From Galeruca laticollis (taxonomy: Eukaryota; Arthropoda; Insecta; Coleoptera; Chrysomelidae), in NCBI GenBank assembly GCA_963921935.1, contig OY998175.1, positions 205,422,655 to 205,486,654 of the forward strand: 64,000 bases of DNA, read 5' to 3'. A program made the position numbers and the translations under genes. Under the pieces are notes generated by a model. It had not been told where the DNA came from and made no database searches. It was given only the letters and a program-made list of their open reading frames with translations. Below, in pieces: positions 21,159 through 31,813 of the stretch (positions are counted from its first letter, which is position 1; each line of letters starts with the position of its first letter).

Positions 21159-22080
21159 TCACGGCGTGAAGTGGCATCCGCCCATATTAAAATCGCGGTA
21201 GCTTTGCCGTCCGCGGCATTGTGACATCCGATATACCGAAGTCACAGTGCATCGAGCTCCAAAATATCGCAAACGGTTCAATGAATGCTTGTGAATCTAT
21301 TACTGATGAGATCAGCAGGACGTCACTAAACCTAAACACCAAGGTTTTCAGGGTCTAAGTACGCGGCGTTATAGTAGCATACTTATATATTTATTTTACA
21401 TCTGACGCACAAAGTGGCATCCGTCAGTATACATATCGAAGAACGGTATAGTTTGGTGTCTGTATATGTATTTTTTTTGCATAGTGGCATTCTGGCAGTG
21501 TTGCCGACCTCGTTTCTGGTTATAGAAAGCATTCAACATTGAATGTGATGATTTACATCTGTTTTAATTTTTTGATATCATTGTTGACAGTACGGAGGAT
21601 GTTAGTTATTGCAGAAGATCTACCGTTATTAATAAAAAAATGATATTTTAGTTCTACAATTCACTCAACTCTGATTTTGAGGCAGAATAAAACACTACTG
21701 GCGATAAAAATGAATAATGCTGGCGATAAAATGAACTAAAGAATTCCGAATTTCTGTAAATAAGGGGAAAATGAATTTTCCAACGTAAACCACGAAATGA
21801 AGTAAAATTACTACTCAATTTTCAGGTTGATTTTCGAATGGGTATATTTTTCAATTCGCTATAGCAGATAGCAAAAGTCAAGTTTTTTTTGTGAAAAATC
21901 CGAAAACCTAAATGCAATCAGATTACTAGGTTGATTGTTAGAAGTTGACCTAGAATATTGAATTTCACAAAAATTTCGGAGAAGTTGACAATCTCTCTGG
22001 CATATACAGGGTGTATGAACAATAACTGCATGGACGATCACTGCATCCTCATTTGATCTAAAGAAAAATAAACGGTTTTA
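21156..22080. other. Spacer with three AGTGGCAT words
   Basis: Non-coding. AGTGGCATCCG occurs near 21169 and 21413 and AGTGGCATTCTGG near 21484; no longer repeat unit is clear. ATACAGGGTGT, a frequent element terminus in this window, lies at 22006. No gene recognised. Confidence 0.4.
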
Positions 22081-22084
22081 AAGA

Positions 22085-22990
22085 TTAAAACAAACTTTTC
22101 CGCATCTGTGGCCCTGAACAATATTCTATCATAAAATTGTTACTTGTATACACTTCGGGGGATGTATCGTGCTGACAAACGGCAATTTCTCCAAAAATAA
22201 TCAAAAATTTAGTATATCTGGATTTATAGGACCCGATGTACTCGCTCTTCTTCTTCTTCTTACAGTGCCATATCCGTGATCGGACGTTGGCGACCTCTCA
22301 CTTCTACCTGTGTTGTGCTCTCCAGTTATCACAGATAGAAGGGACCTACAGTTTACCGACGGATCCGAACGTCTATGATGAGAGGCTGTACTAGGCAGAA
22401 TACTGTCGGTGGTTTGCCATTGCCTTCCGACAGGTGACTCTCCGAATTTTTAATTATGATGTTAACTAGGCCCGGGTTTGATCCCGGGGATTCTCGGTTA
22501 GCAGACAGAGCACCATTCCACTAGCCTCGCTCTAGTCAACTGAAAATCCATAGGGTACATCTGTAAGACACCTTGAACCATATTCAATCATGAAATTGAT
22601 CAATCGTCCACTCCCTGGAGGCTGTATCGTGCTAACGAACTGAAAATTCTCCAAAAATGACAAAAATTTAGTACCATAGCACCCGTAGTACTGGCTTTAC
22701 TGAGCTGAATATCAATAGGGTTCATATTTGAGACGCTCTGAATAATATCTAATCATAAAATTGGTCACTTGTTTATACTCCGGAGGCTGTATTGTGCTAA
22801 CGAACTGAAACTTCTCCAAAAATGACAAAAATATCGTACTTAAAGTACTGTAGCACCTGTTGTATTAGCTCTGTTGAGCCGAAAATCAATAAGGTTCATG
22901 AGTGAGATGTCCTGAATAATATTCAATCATAAAATTGATGACTTATCACACTACGGAGGCTGTATAGTGCTAACAAAACATGTAACGAAA
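22085..22990. repeat. ~170 bp tandem repeat, four copies
   Basis: The word GCTGTATCGTGCTAAC and its variants occur at 22161, 22621, 22786 and 22959. The last two spacings are 165 and 173 bp. The first is 460 bp but drops to 175 bp when the SINE insertion (277 bp) and its 8 bp duplication are removed. Each unit also has TTCTCCAAAAATGACAAAAAT and AATCATAAAATTG. This is a short array of a satellite-like repeat, interrupted by the SINE. Confidence 0.85.
22249..22525 (-). mobile_element. tRNA-derived SINE with GAA tail
   Basis: On the minus strand, an A box TAGTGGAATGG (22513-22523) and a B box GGATCAAACCC (22474-22484) match the consensus at every position, with the B box inside a perfect CCCGGG/CCCGGG arm. 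The anticodon-like loop reads CTGCTAA. The 3' end is a run of AAG units (22249-22261). CTCGCTCT flanks both sides (22241-22248, 22526-22533) as an 8 bp target duplication, and removing the insert restores the tandem repeat unit. Such promoters recruit RNA polymerase III. The GAA-type tail matches that of the RTE LINE at 60.4 kb. Confidence 0.8.
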
Positions 22991-22992
22991 CG

Positions 22993-23077
22993 TGGCCGAC
23001 GACAACGACGACGAGGCTGACGCCGATGACGACGCCGACGACGAAGACGACGACGCCGACGACGAAGACGACGACAT
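22993..23077. repeat. GAC/GCC trinucleotide repeat
   Basis: GACGAC and GCCGAC units over about 85 bp. It reads as aspartate/alanine in one frame, but the frame has no other protein character. Confidence 0.9.
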
Positions 23078-23287
23078 AAATACAGGATTCTTTTCTAAAA
23101 ACCGTTTTTTCGTGTTGTCGTTGATGGAAAACGAAAAAATAACTCAAATTTTTTTTTCAAAATTCCTACTTTTTTTGGGGTACCTAAACCAATATTTTCC
23201 TCGCATATAGATAGGTTGGGCGGAAAAGTAAAATGTCTTGAATAAAAGTTGTAAAGAGCAATAAAAGCTATGTATACACTAGAGTTA

Positions 23288-23325
23288 TTTTCCCAACACC
23301 ATAGCGGTTTGGTGTTGGGAAAAAG
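23288..23325. repeat. Short hairpin, 13 bp stem
   Basis: TTTCCCAACACCA and TGGTGTTGGGAAA are exact reverse complements around an 8-base loop. It lies about 30 bp upstream of the LINE target duplication. Function unknown. Confidence 0.75.
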
Positions 23326-23370
23326 CACTTGTCTGTTCATTACTACACTACCGGTTCCAAAGAGACAATC

Positions 23371-26110
23371 GCAACTCTACTTGGTGGAACAAAAGCCTAG
23401 ATAAGCGAAGAAAAGAAGTTCGACGACTATTCAATCGATCTAAAGAGTCAGGCAACTGAGAACCTTATAGAACTGCTCTAACAACTTATAACAAAGAAAT
23501 TAGAAAGGCGAAACGGGAGTCTTGGAAGAAGTTCTGTGAGAGTATATCCGACATACCTCGCAGTACTAGAATACACAAGATTCTCTCTAAAGAGCCGATT
23601 GCCGAGATAGGGTCGATGAAACGACCAGATGGCACTTTTACGACCTCTAGCAAAGAAACGTTAGAGCTTTTGATTAAAAACCACTTTCCCGGAAGTTTGA
23701 CTCTGGATAACAACCGACCTCCCCACTTTGAGGGCGCAAGGCGGCCCAAATAGAATGATTGGGAGGTCGCCAAGAACGTTATCACAGCACCGGCGATTGA
23801 ATGGGCAATAAAATAATTTCAGCCCTTCAAATCTCCCGGTGAGGATGGCATCTTTCCAGCTCTGCTACAAAACGGACTGGAATTACTTATACCCATCCTC
23901 ATTAAATTGTATAGAGCTAGTCTGGCGTGGAATTATATACCACCCAGTTGGTTGGCGGCTAGGGTAGTATATATACCGAAAGTGGGCCGCACAGACCCAC
24001 ATCCTAAATCTGTCAGACCAATTAGCCTAACATCTTTCCTGCTTAAAGGGCTTGAAAGAGTACTGGACTGCCATATCAGGCAGGTAGCTTTATACAGCTC
24101 CCCCCTGAGCATCCACCAGTACGCTTATCAAACAGGCAAATCAACAGATTTAGCATTACATAACCTTGTTGAGAAAATCACACAATCCCTTAACAATAAG
24201 GAGATTGCGGTGGCCATTTTTCTCGACATCGAAGGAGCATTCGACAATGCACTACCAGCTTCCATTGGTTCAGCTTTGACTGAAAAGGGCATTAAACCAA
24301 CGATTACCGGCTGGATATATGCCATGATCACTAATAGAACAGCCACTACATCTATTCAAGACGAGGCCATCAGCTTTAAGGTTTCCAGGGGCTGCCCGCA
24401 GGGTGGAGTTTTATCTCCCCTTTTGTGGTCACTCCTGATGGATGGCCTGCTTGGTACTCTCGTGGGTAGAGGGGTAGAACTGCAAGCGTATGCAGATGAC
24501 CTTGTCATTTTGGCAAGAACCAAGTCAGGACGGGTTGCACATAATACCCTCCAAAGGACTTTGGACGATGTCTACAGTTGGTGCCAGAGGGAACAGATGT
24601 CTGTTAACCCTGGCAAAACTGTAATAGTACCCTTCACCAGGAGAAGGAATTTGGCGGACCACTCTCCTATAATGGTGAGGTTATTCCATTTGCAGCGGAA
24701 GTAAAATATTTGGGGATCATCCTAGATAAAAAACTTACTTGGAACGCTCACTTGGAAAAAGTTATCCATAAGGCCAGACTTTCCTTGTGGACATGTCGCA
24801 GGATCTGCGGAAAATCTTGGGGCTTGGGTCCCAAACAAATCCATTGGATATATGTGATGATTGTTAGACCAATGATCACATACGGAGCCATTGCTTGGTG
24901 GTCAAAATCTTTACAGAAAACGGCCCAAGCAAAGCTCTCTGGCATACAGAGACAGGCTAGTTTGGCTATAACTGGTGCTATCAGCACCACACCGTCAGCA
25001 GCCATGGAAGTCCTCCTGGACCTTCCTCCTCTCCACATACTTCTGGAAAAGGAGGCCAGATGGACAACATATAGAATTGTGCATATTTCTAAATGCACGA
25101 AACAGGCTTATACAGAGCAAAATAGAATGCTAGTGGCCACCGAAAGTCATAGTATTCTGGGAATGACCTCTGATATAATGCCCCCAACAGTAAACTATAA
25201 TCTGCCTTATACCGTCCTATTTCCAAATAGAGATGAATGGGTCCTCCGCAAGGATGAACTCTCAAGAGCAGACATCTGTTGGTACACTGATGGATCAAAG
25301 ACACCCTCAGGCTCTGGTGCGGGTGTATACGATCGGAGACCTAGGACAGAAATCTCAACATCTCTGGGGTCCTATGCAACCATATTTCAGGCGGAAATTT
25401 ATGCCATTGCTTCATGTGTGGAGAGTTTGGAGCAATCCAACCTGACACACAGATCAATAAAAATTTTCACGGACAGCCAAGCGGCCTTGAAAGCACTTAG
25501 CTCGTACCGTGTAACGACGACAGTGGTTTTAGACTGCCAAAAAAGACTCGCCTCAATAGAAGAACGCAACAGGGTATCGCTGGTTTGGATCCCTGGCCAC
25601 TCTGGTATGGATGGTAATGAGAAGGCTGACTCTCTTGCAAGAGAGGGTGCCGCTCATGACTTTATCGGACCAGAACCTACAATTGGCATCGCAACAAGTG
25701 TTGTCAAACAAACACTAAATACTTGGACTGCGAGAAGAATTTTAGACTTCTGGCATATTATACCAGGATTGGTTCATTCAAAGGCCTTCATACATCCTTC
25801 GAATAATGTATCCAAACAAATGTTAGGCTATAATAGACACGATCTACGGTGCCTAACAGGCCGCCTAACATGCCACTGTCGTTTGAATCATCATATGCTG
25901 AAACTTGGACTATCGGACGATCCGATTTGCCGTCTTTGTTTGGAAGATGATGAAACAGCAGAGCATATAATTTGTGCCTGCCCCGCCGCGGCGTAAATCA
26001 GGTATCTGATGTTTGGCAGGGCCACTCTCTTGTCCTCGGACCTGAAATATCATTCACTGAACAAATTAATCGGCTTCGTCAAGAAGCTGAATTTGTTTGG
26101 TGAAATTTGA
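23371..26110 (+). pseudogene. LINE ORF2: RT and RNase H, inactivated
   Basis: One frame runs from about 23371, with stops at 23457, 23751 and 23814. The RT has RPISLTSFLLKGLERVLD, then FLDIEGAFDNA with the first catalytic aspartate (about 24220), GCPQGGVLSPLLW (about 24393), YADDLVI with the catalytic pair (about 24490) and MSVNPGKT. A 7 bp deletion near 24662, relative to the second copy, shifts the frame. From 24710 the second frame runs through MIVRPMITYGAIAWW to the RNase H: WYTDGSKTPSGSGAG, FQAEIYAI, IFTDSQAALKAL and HSGMDGNEKADSLA, all catalytic residues present. The tail CRLCLEDDETAEHIICAC is a metal-binding motif typical of this group. A TAA at 25994-25996 replaces a glutamine codon, and the original stop is at 26108-26110. 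Confidence 0.9.
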
Positions 26111-26176
26111 ATAGGTATGAGCCACAATAGATTCTCGCGAGTCGCAGTGGAGGGCCTCATTGACCCACTCATTATA

Positions 26177-26193
26177 AACCTAACCTAACCTAA
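26177..26193 (+). repeat. CCTAA-type LINE 3' tail
   Basis: Three AACCT units end the LINE right before the target duplication. CCTAA is the complement of the insect telomere repeat TTAGG. The same tail ends the duplicated copy at 33974-33990. Confidence 0.8.
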
Positions 26194-26204
26194 CCGGTTC
26201 CAAA

Positions 26205-26754
26205 CAGTGCAGAGCAAAAATGAAAGCTATGTTCCAATATACAGGGAGTGTGATAAATGCAAAACTTAAACATGTGCTAATGGTTCTACTGGTGTGATGT
26301 CTGTATACAGGGTGTCCCAGACCAACATACAACTAATCCTACAGAGTGAACAAGAACTCAAAATAGGGTGATTGAAATCAACTTTTCCTTATATGCTCCA
26401 TTGTGCCGTGTGAGGTTGATGAAGTTTTTTTTTCATACTCTTTAATAATTCCAAACTCGTGAAAAGTTAGGCTCTAATTTTGAAAAAAAAGTCTTGAATT
26501 CACTTAAATTGTTAGACTTAGGTGTAACGCTAATGGAGATCAAATTAAAAGAATTAGGAATCTAAAGAGATAATGAAGTAGTGAAGAATCCATCATGACT
26601 CTGTACAAGTTTTCAGATCAGTATCATCATTAAAGCTCTTCTCTATTGTGCGTTTTAGATAGAATCGACATGAGAAAATATTTAATGACACTTATACAAA
26701 TGTTCGTACAAAAAATAAACAGTACATATTCCAAATAAATATATGTTCTCTTTA
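26205..26754. other. Unassigned flank inside unit A
   Basis: Non-coding. TATACAGGGTGTCCCAG lies at 26307 without a clear partner. Repeated at 34002-34602 in unit B, where about 53 bp extra lie at 34283-34335. Confidence 0.4.
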
Positions 26755-27320
26755 TATACGGGAGTTTCCTAAGTAGTCTAAAATATTGTAGTGGGCCCTT
26801 CGTCACTCCATTTTGAGAGGAGAAGTTCTTATAAACATGTGCGATAAGACTTGTCGTTAATGAGATACAGGGTGTTGAATTGTTTTATTATTTCAACTTT
26901 GATGTTTTATAACTCGGTTTGTAATGCCGGTGGAAAAATGCCGTATTTTTTTTATGATTGTACTTACCTCCCTCTTTCGATTTTAAGTGATTTGATTCTT
27001 TCCAATGCATAAACATAGCCGCTACGAATTTATTTAGGATAATTTTCAATAAAAAATTTTAGCCTCCTGGAAAAAATTCGTAGCGGCTACGTTTATGAAT
27101 TGAAAGAAATTAGTAAGAATCGAAAGACGGGAGTGAGTAAAATTTTAAAAAAAATACGGCCGTTTTCTACCGTCATTACTGTTGGAATAATACAAGAATT
27201 CAGCACCCTGTATCTCATTAACGACAAGACTTATCACACATGTTTATGAGAAATTTTCATCTTAAAATGGAGTGAGCGTCCACTACAATATGTTAGATTA
27301 CTTAGGAAACACCCTGTATA
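26755..27320. mobile_element. Palindromic MITE-like element, unit A
   Basis: Left arm (26755-27030) and right arm (27055-27320) are imperfect reverse complements: GTTTCCTAAGTAGTCTAAAA at the tip, AACATGTGCGATAAGACTTG inside, and TAGCCGCTACGAATTT near the centre. The right end is ACACCCTGTATA. It has no coding capacity, so it would be non-autonomous. Confidence 0.75.
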
Positions 27321-27733
27321 GTTTGTCAACGAAATTACTAGCCAGCCCGCTATTGTGTTATTAAATGAGCGGAAGATTTGAAATTTGGGTGATTTGTATG
27401 GGTACATGGGATGATCATTTCAGCTATTTAAACATCGAACTGTAATTTCCGGTTCAATCGGAAACTTCGTCGCTACAAAAAGAACTACATAAATGTTTTT
27501 TTTTTAAATTTGAATTCTGAGAAAGACAATGTTAAACATTTATCATATCGTTGTCTTATCTCTGACGAATAAAATGAAATCATAAAAAAACTTTTTAAAG
27601 ACTAACTTTTATTCAAATGCGCTAGAAAGTAATTAATAATTTTTTTGGATGTATAACTTAAATTATTCAGTAGGTTACAGATCAAAAAGCTTGTGTATTC
27701 ACACTAAACATTTTTGCCGCATACTCTGTGAGA

Positions 27734-28058
27734 AGAAAATTGTATACAAAGTATCGTTAGAATTGGGCCACCCTCGAGTTTTTATTTCCAAATACGAATC
27801 CATATGATTCACTTGGCATTGATTCACTTGTTACTCACTGATATTTTTCAATTACAGCTGTTATGGAATATTAAAAGAAGTTAAAATTGTTCTGGTAATA
27901 GCTCAATACTTTCAAAACACTCTGTAGTTCAGATGGAAATACTACGCCAATATGACACAATACCTCTTGGCATTCAAAAAAATGAAAAATACCGCTCCGT
28001 ATTTGAAAATAAAATGTTGAGGGTGGCCCAATATGTACCATACTTTCTATACAATTTT
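27734..28058. mobile_element. Small inverted-repeat element, unit A
   Basis: About 60 bp ends are inverted: AAAATTGTATAC...TTGGGCCACCCTC at the left and GAGGGTGGCCCAA...TATACAATTTT at the right (28014-28058). The interior is non-coding. MITE-like; no target duplication was defined. Confidence 0.6.
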
Positions 28059-29329
28059 TAGTCACATGTTTGGATAGTCTACAAAAAGTTGCTGTGGCAA
28101 ATTTTGGAAAATCCTCGCAAATAAAAAGATGTAGGCACAAGAAGAATTTCAAAATTAACTCCAGAACTAAAGAAGCTAGATTGCCTTGAATCAAATAAAC
28201 GACCTCTGAAATACACAACTTTGCCCCGATTTAACCATCCCTATATCTCTTACCGTTACCATGATTCCAATGCATAAACTCGAATTTGAATAGCATTGTA
28301 TAAGAAGTGTGGAAAGTGACATTTTCTGTACGAATGCAGGAGATACAATTTCTAACGAATTATGTACTCCATTTTTCCTACGACCATGAATATAAAAATT
28401 GTGTGAATTATGAGTGCTAAAGTATGAATTGTGAGTATATAATTATTATTATGCGGACTTACGGAAAGCAAAAGTTGTTTTCCGTTACACCGCATTCAGT
28501 CATCTTCATTGCCTTTTTTCCTATTACCACTAATGAAATACTGGACTCCTTGCTTCAGACGGATTCTGTCGTACGACGAAGTCCATATTTTCTTTCTTTT
28601 TCTTTTAATTATACATTAATTCAATTTTAATGACTTCTCTCAATGTTGTCCAATTTTAATTTTGTTTGACGTTTGTATAATTATGTAAATTTTTAATAAA
28701 ATTTGCCTACAGTATATTTCCCATATTACCTACTGACACATCTTGGATTCTGCTGGATGCCACGGGCATGAGACAGCTTTCCTTTCGTAATATTTTTCAT
28801 GTGAATTATATATACATTTAACGCTTGATGATAGTTCTGTGCGCCTAAACTAGTTGCCCTTTCAACTTGGAATATTATATGCTGTGGTATGGAGTTTGCG
28901 TTTTACTAACTGCTATTTGCCTACAGACTACATTTAAGATGGAGAGTCTTTTTCATTTACTTCAATGTAAGTTATATTCTCTGATAAACTACAAATATAA
29001 ATGGAAAATCATATTAGATATATTTGGTTGTGGTAAAAATAAAAAGTCAATTATTCATTAGTAGTTGGTTTGTTTACAGAGCTGATTTCAAGCTTTATTC
29101 CATTGATATAGATGATAAGTAGCTCTACATTTGATAAAAGAGTATATAAAATGAGTAAGGTGTCTCACTCATTTCTAATAAAGTATGTCAATGAGTAAGT
29201 TACAACTATTTGTTTTGATGGATCCAGTCTCAATTGTGATAAAAATCGTAGTCGTTGTTCTAACAAATTATCAAGAAAAATAGCTCATACTTGAAACTGC
29301 GTTATCAGATATAAGTCCACTCGTTTGTA
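28059..29329. other. Unassigned region, unit A
   Basis: No gene or repeat recognised. Open frames are under 70 codons. The same sequence is in unit B at 35911-37189. Confidence 0.4.
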
Positions 29330-29400
29330 CAGTGACGTCATCGCGCTCTGATTGGTGTGGTGTTCGCAGTCACGTGATAATGGGTTATAAATAACGCAAT
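29330..29400 (+). promoter_or_regulatory. Promoter-like motif cluster, unit A
   Basis: Within 70 bp: TGACGTCA (CRE-type palindrome), ATTGGT (inverted CCAAT box), CACGTG (E-box) and TATAAATA, in an order and spacing fitting a polymerase II core promoter reading to the right. No ORF follows before the TA tract and decayed PLE. The cluster may be a remnant of a host gene or of an element promoter. Confidence 0.35.
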
Positions 29401-29671
29401 TTAAATTATTTTATTCAAATTATGACGAGCAATAAGGTTTTAAAAATGTTATTTTAGGTCTCTAAAAACTGTCTATTATGTGTAAAATATAGCTTCACAT
29501 GGATTTGTAACAACCGTCAACATCCCAATTACTAGAATATGTGTTTCATTCTCCTCTCTTAATAAAACATATTCATATTAAAAATTACTGAAAGTCACTC
29601 CGTACGCGATCTATACACAATATACAAGACGCGCCAATTCTTACACAAATTCAAATCTATCCACTACTAAT

Positions 29672-29674
<3 letters not shown>

Positions 29675-29730
<56 letters not shown>
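29675..29730. repeat. (TA)n microsatellite, unit A
   Basis: About 56 bp of AT units directly before the decayed PLE. The unit B counterpart is longer (about 87 bp). Confidence 0.95.
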
Positions 29731-29734
<4 letters not shown>

Positions 29735-31813
29735 CGCTAGTCTTTGCTGACCAGTTAGGAATAAAACTCAGAAATATTGGGGAATGCAGCAACAGGGAAA
29801 AAGAGAATTATTTATTGGTTGGGTAAGAATTAACACCAACTTAATTCTTATCCAATCAGATAAGGGTAATGTAACAGTTATCATGGATAGGGAACAGTAC
29901 CTTGACCTTTTAAATTATATTATTCTTAACAACTCTTCATATGTTTAATTACCAAGAGATCCCACCTCTTCAATTCAAAGAAAGGGAAATTCTCTAATTA
30001 AATCTCTTTTTGACACAAGGCAAATCGATTTAACGATAAAAAAGAAACTCACACTGACACTCACTCAAGTTATAACGGTGTTTCACCAAAATTCTATGCG
30101 GTCCCCAAAGTACATAAACCTTTTTTTTGGCAGTAAGACCAATCGTCGCTTCAATAGGAGCACCCACTGAAAATTTAGCACAGTTTCTGACAGGAATACT
30201 GACAGATGCATATGATATTGATAACGAATATTCCATTAAAGACTCATTCGAAGTATCTGAGGTACTCAACAATCTCAAAATTCCTGATAATTTTGTACTT
30301 GCAAGTCTCGATGTTGTCTCACTGTTTAGTAATGTCTATTTAGATGCTTGTTTGAGAGCAATTGATAAGAATTGGGACCGTATCAGCAACCACTGTTCCA
30401 TTCAGAAGGAGACTTTTTTACATTTAATATCTTTCCTCTTTGATACTACATATTTTTCTTTTGATAACCAAATTTATAAACAAACTTTTGGAACACCTAT
30501 GGGTACATCAATTTCATCTATCCTAGCGACCTACGTCATGGACGATGTGCTGGATACTTTCATTCCAGTTTTATCTTTTACACCTTTTTTGTTAAGAGAT
30601 ATGTTGATGATATCATATTAGCTTTACCTAGAAAGGGTCGAGTGAAGTTCTGAATACATTCAATAGTTATGATCCTTAAATCCAGTTCAATTGAAAAGGA
30701 AGACATCGATAATTCCGTACTTTCTCGATACTAAGTTTATTCGTACGACGGAGAATACGATAGTCATCGATTGGTATAGGAAACCTTGCAGTTCAGGAAG
30801 ATTTTTTAATTTTCATTCATATCACAAACACTCCATTAAGGTGAATCTGGTCAGAGAGATGAAAAATAGAGTAATTAGAATCTCACATCCAAACTTTCAC
30901 AATAAAAATTTACATATCTTACAAACCTTATTCTTGGATAATTCTTATCCCAGACCGTTACTCAATAAGTTATTATTTAGCACTTCGGCTACCATTGATG
31001 TACGAACTACCGATAGCCATCCTAATATCTCTCCAATGGAAAGAGTTTCTGGTGAGGACCCAATTCACCCAATTTTCACTTCTCTACCTTATATAAGAGA
31101 CATTACACCTAGACTTACCAGGTTATTTATGAATCTTAACAATTTCAAAATTGCAAATAAAACTATATTGACAATCAGGTCAATTTATTCAAAGGTTAAA
31201 GACAAAAATCCTCTTACATCTTGTACAAATATTGTCTATAGTATTCCTTGTCGTGATTGTGATAAACACTATATCGGCCAGACTATGAGATCGCTTTCCA
31301 ACCGTATAGTCTCACATAAGAGTGATTCCAGGGTACACCCTGAAAGATGCGCCCTTGCAGAACATGTTAACACTTTAGATCATGTTAACACTTTAGATCA
31401 TCAAATGGACTTTGAATCAGTGAAAGTGTTGGCTACTGAGTCACATAAAACCAAGAGAACCTTCTTAGAGATGGCCTTCATTTCACAGTCAAATAATTGC
31501 ATAAATAAAAAACAGTTATCAATCATTTGAGTGAGATTTATTCCTTTTTACTGTCATTGGATAACAATCACAGATCACATAACATGAACACTTTCCAAGG
31601 TACAAATAACAACAACACCTCACTACTAATATTCAATTAATTATCAGGGTGATAGTATGGGCAATTCCACTGTTTTCAAAGTATATTTTTATTATTGTAT
31701 TATTAATGTTAATATTATCATTGTTGTTACCTTAATAATGCCTTATTACAATCAATATGTATACGACAATACATCAATAATCCAATTGTTTACATATTAG
31801 CTGTCATTCAATT
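29731..31813 (+). mobile_element. PLE copy, 3' end cut by duplication join (unit A)
   Basis: Starts at the TA tract with a short piece that, in unit B, is the inverted copy of the element's own 3' end, followed by a 5'-truncated ORF. The 3' terminal region is missing because the duplication join lies at 31813. Confidence 0.8.
29838..31640 (+). pseudogene. PLE RT/GIY-YIG remnant (unit A)
   Basis: LILIQSDKGNVTVIMDREQY opens the visible part. A stop follows near 29946 (SYV*), then frame changes to FYAVPKVHKPF, VRPIVASIGAPTENLAQFL, LASLDVVSLFSNV (first aspartate), FGTPMGTSISS, and a shift inside the catalytic YVDD-type block near 30598. FLDTKFIRTTENT, IDWYRKPCSSG and the nuclease (NIVYSIPCRDCDKHYIGQT, with CRDC and YIG) follow. 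A missing A near 31507 shifts the last residues relative to unit B. An 18 bp repeat duplicates HVNTLD. It belongs to a different PLE family from the intact copy at 18.1 kb. Confidence 0.85.

Larger units (their letters stand above)
23362..26193 (+). mobile_element. 5'-truncated LOA/R1-like LINE with 11 bp TSD
   Basis: CCGGTTCCAAA occurs at 23351-23361 and again at 26194-26204, directly flanking the element as a target-site duplication. The 5' end is truncated inside ORF2. The 3' end is ATAAACCTAACCTAACCTAA, made of CCTAA units instead of poly(A). The 3' 2.2 kb of this element are copied again at 31.8 kb by tandem duplication, not by a new insertion: the copy has the same right flank. Confidence 0.85.
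24024..31813. repeat. Tandem duplication unit A (7.8 kb)
   Basis: Bases 24024-31813 recur at 31814-39677. The join at 31809-31813 is CAATT, present also at 24019-24023 and 39673-39677, so the breakpoint has 5 bp of microhomology. Unit A holds the 3' part of the LINE, two palindromic elements, a promoter-like stretch and a 3'-truncated PLE. Differences from unit B include a ~53 bp deletion near 26480, an 18 bp in-frame repeat at 31363-31398 and a shorter TA tract. Confidence 0.9.

Noticed and set aside
22470..22525. Functional tRNA gene
   Set aside because: A and B boxes are perfect, but no acceptor stem closes and the sequence continues into a SINE body with a GAA tail and target duplication.
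22992..23210. Aspartate-rich 72-codon ORF
   Set aside because: It is a translation of the GAC/GCC trinucleotide repeat followed by unrelated AT-rich sequence.
24748..25098. 116-codon minus-strand ORF (and its copy at 32545-32895)
   Set aside because: Antisense shadow of the LINE RT/RNase H frame.
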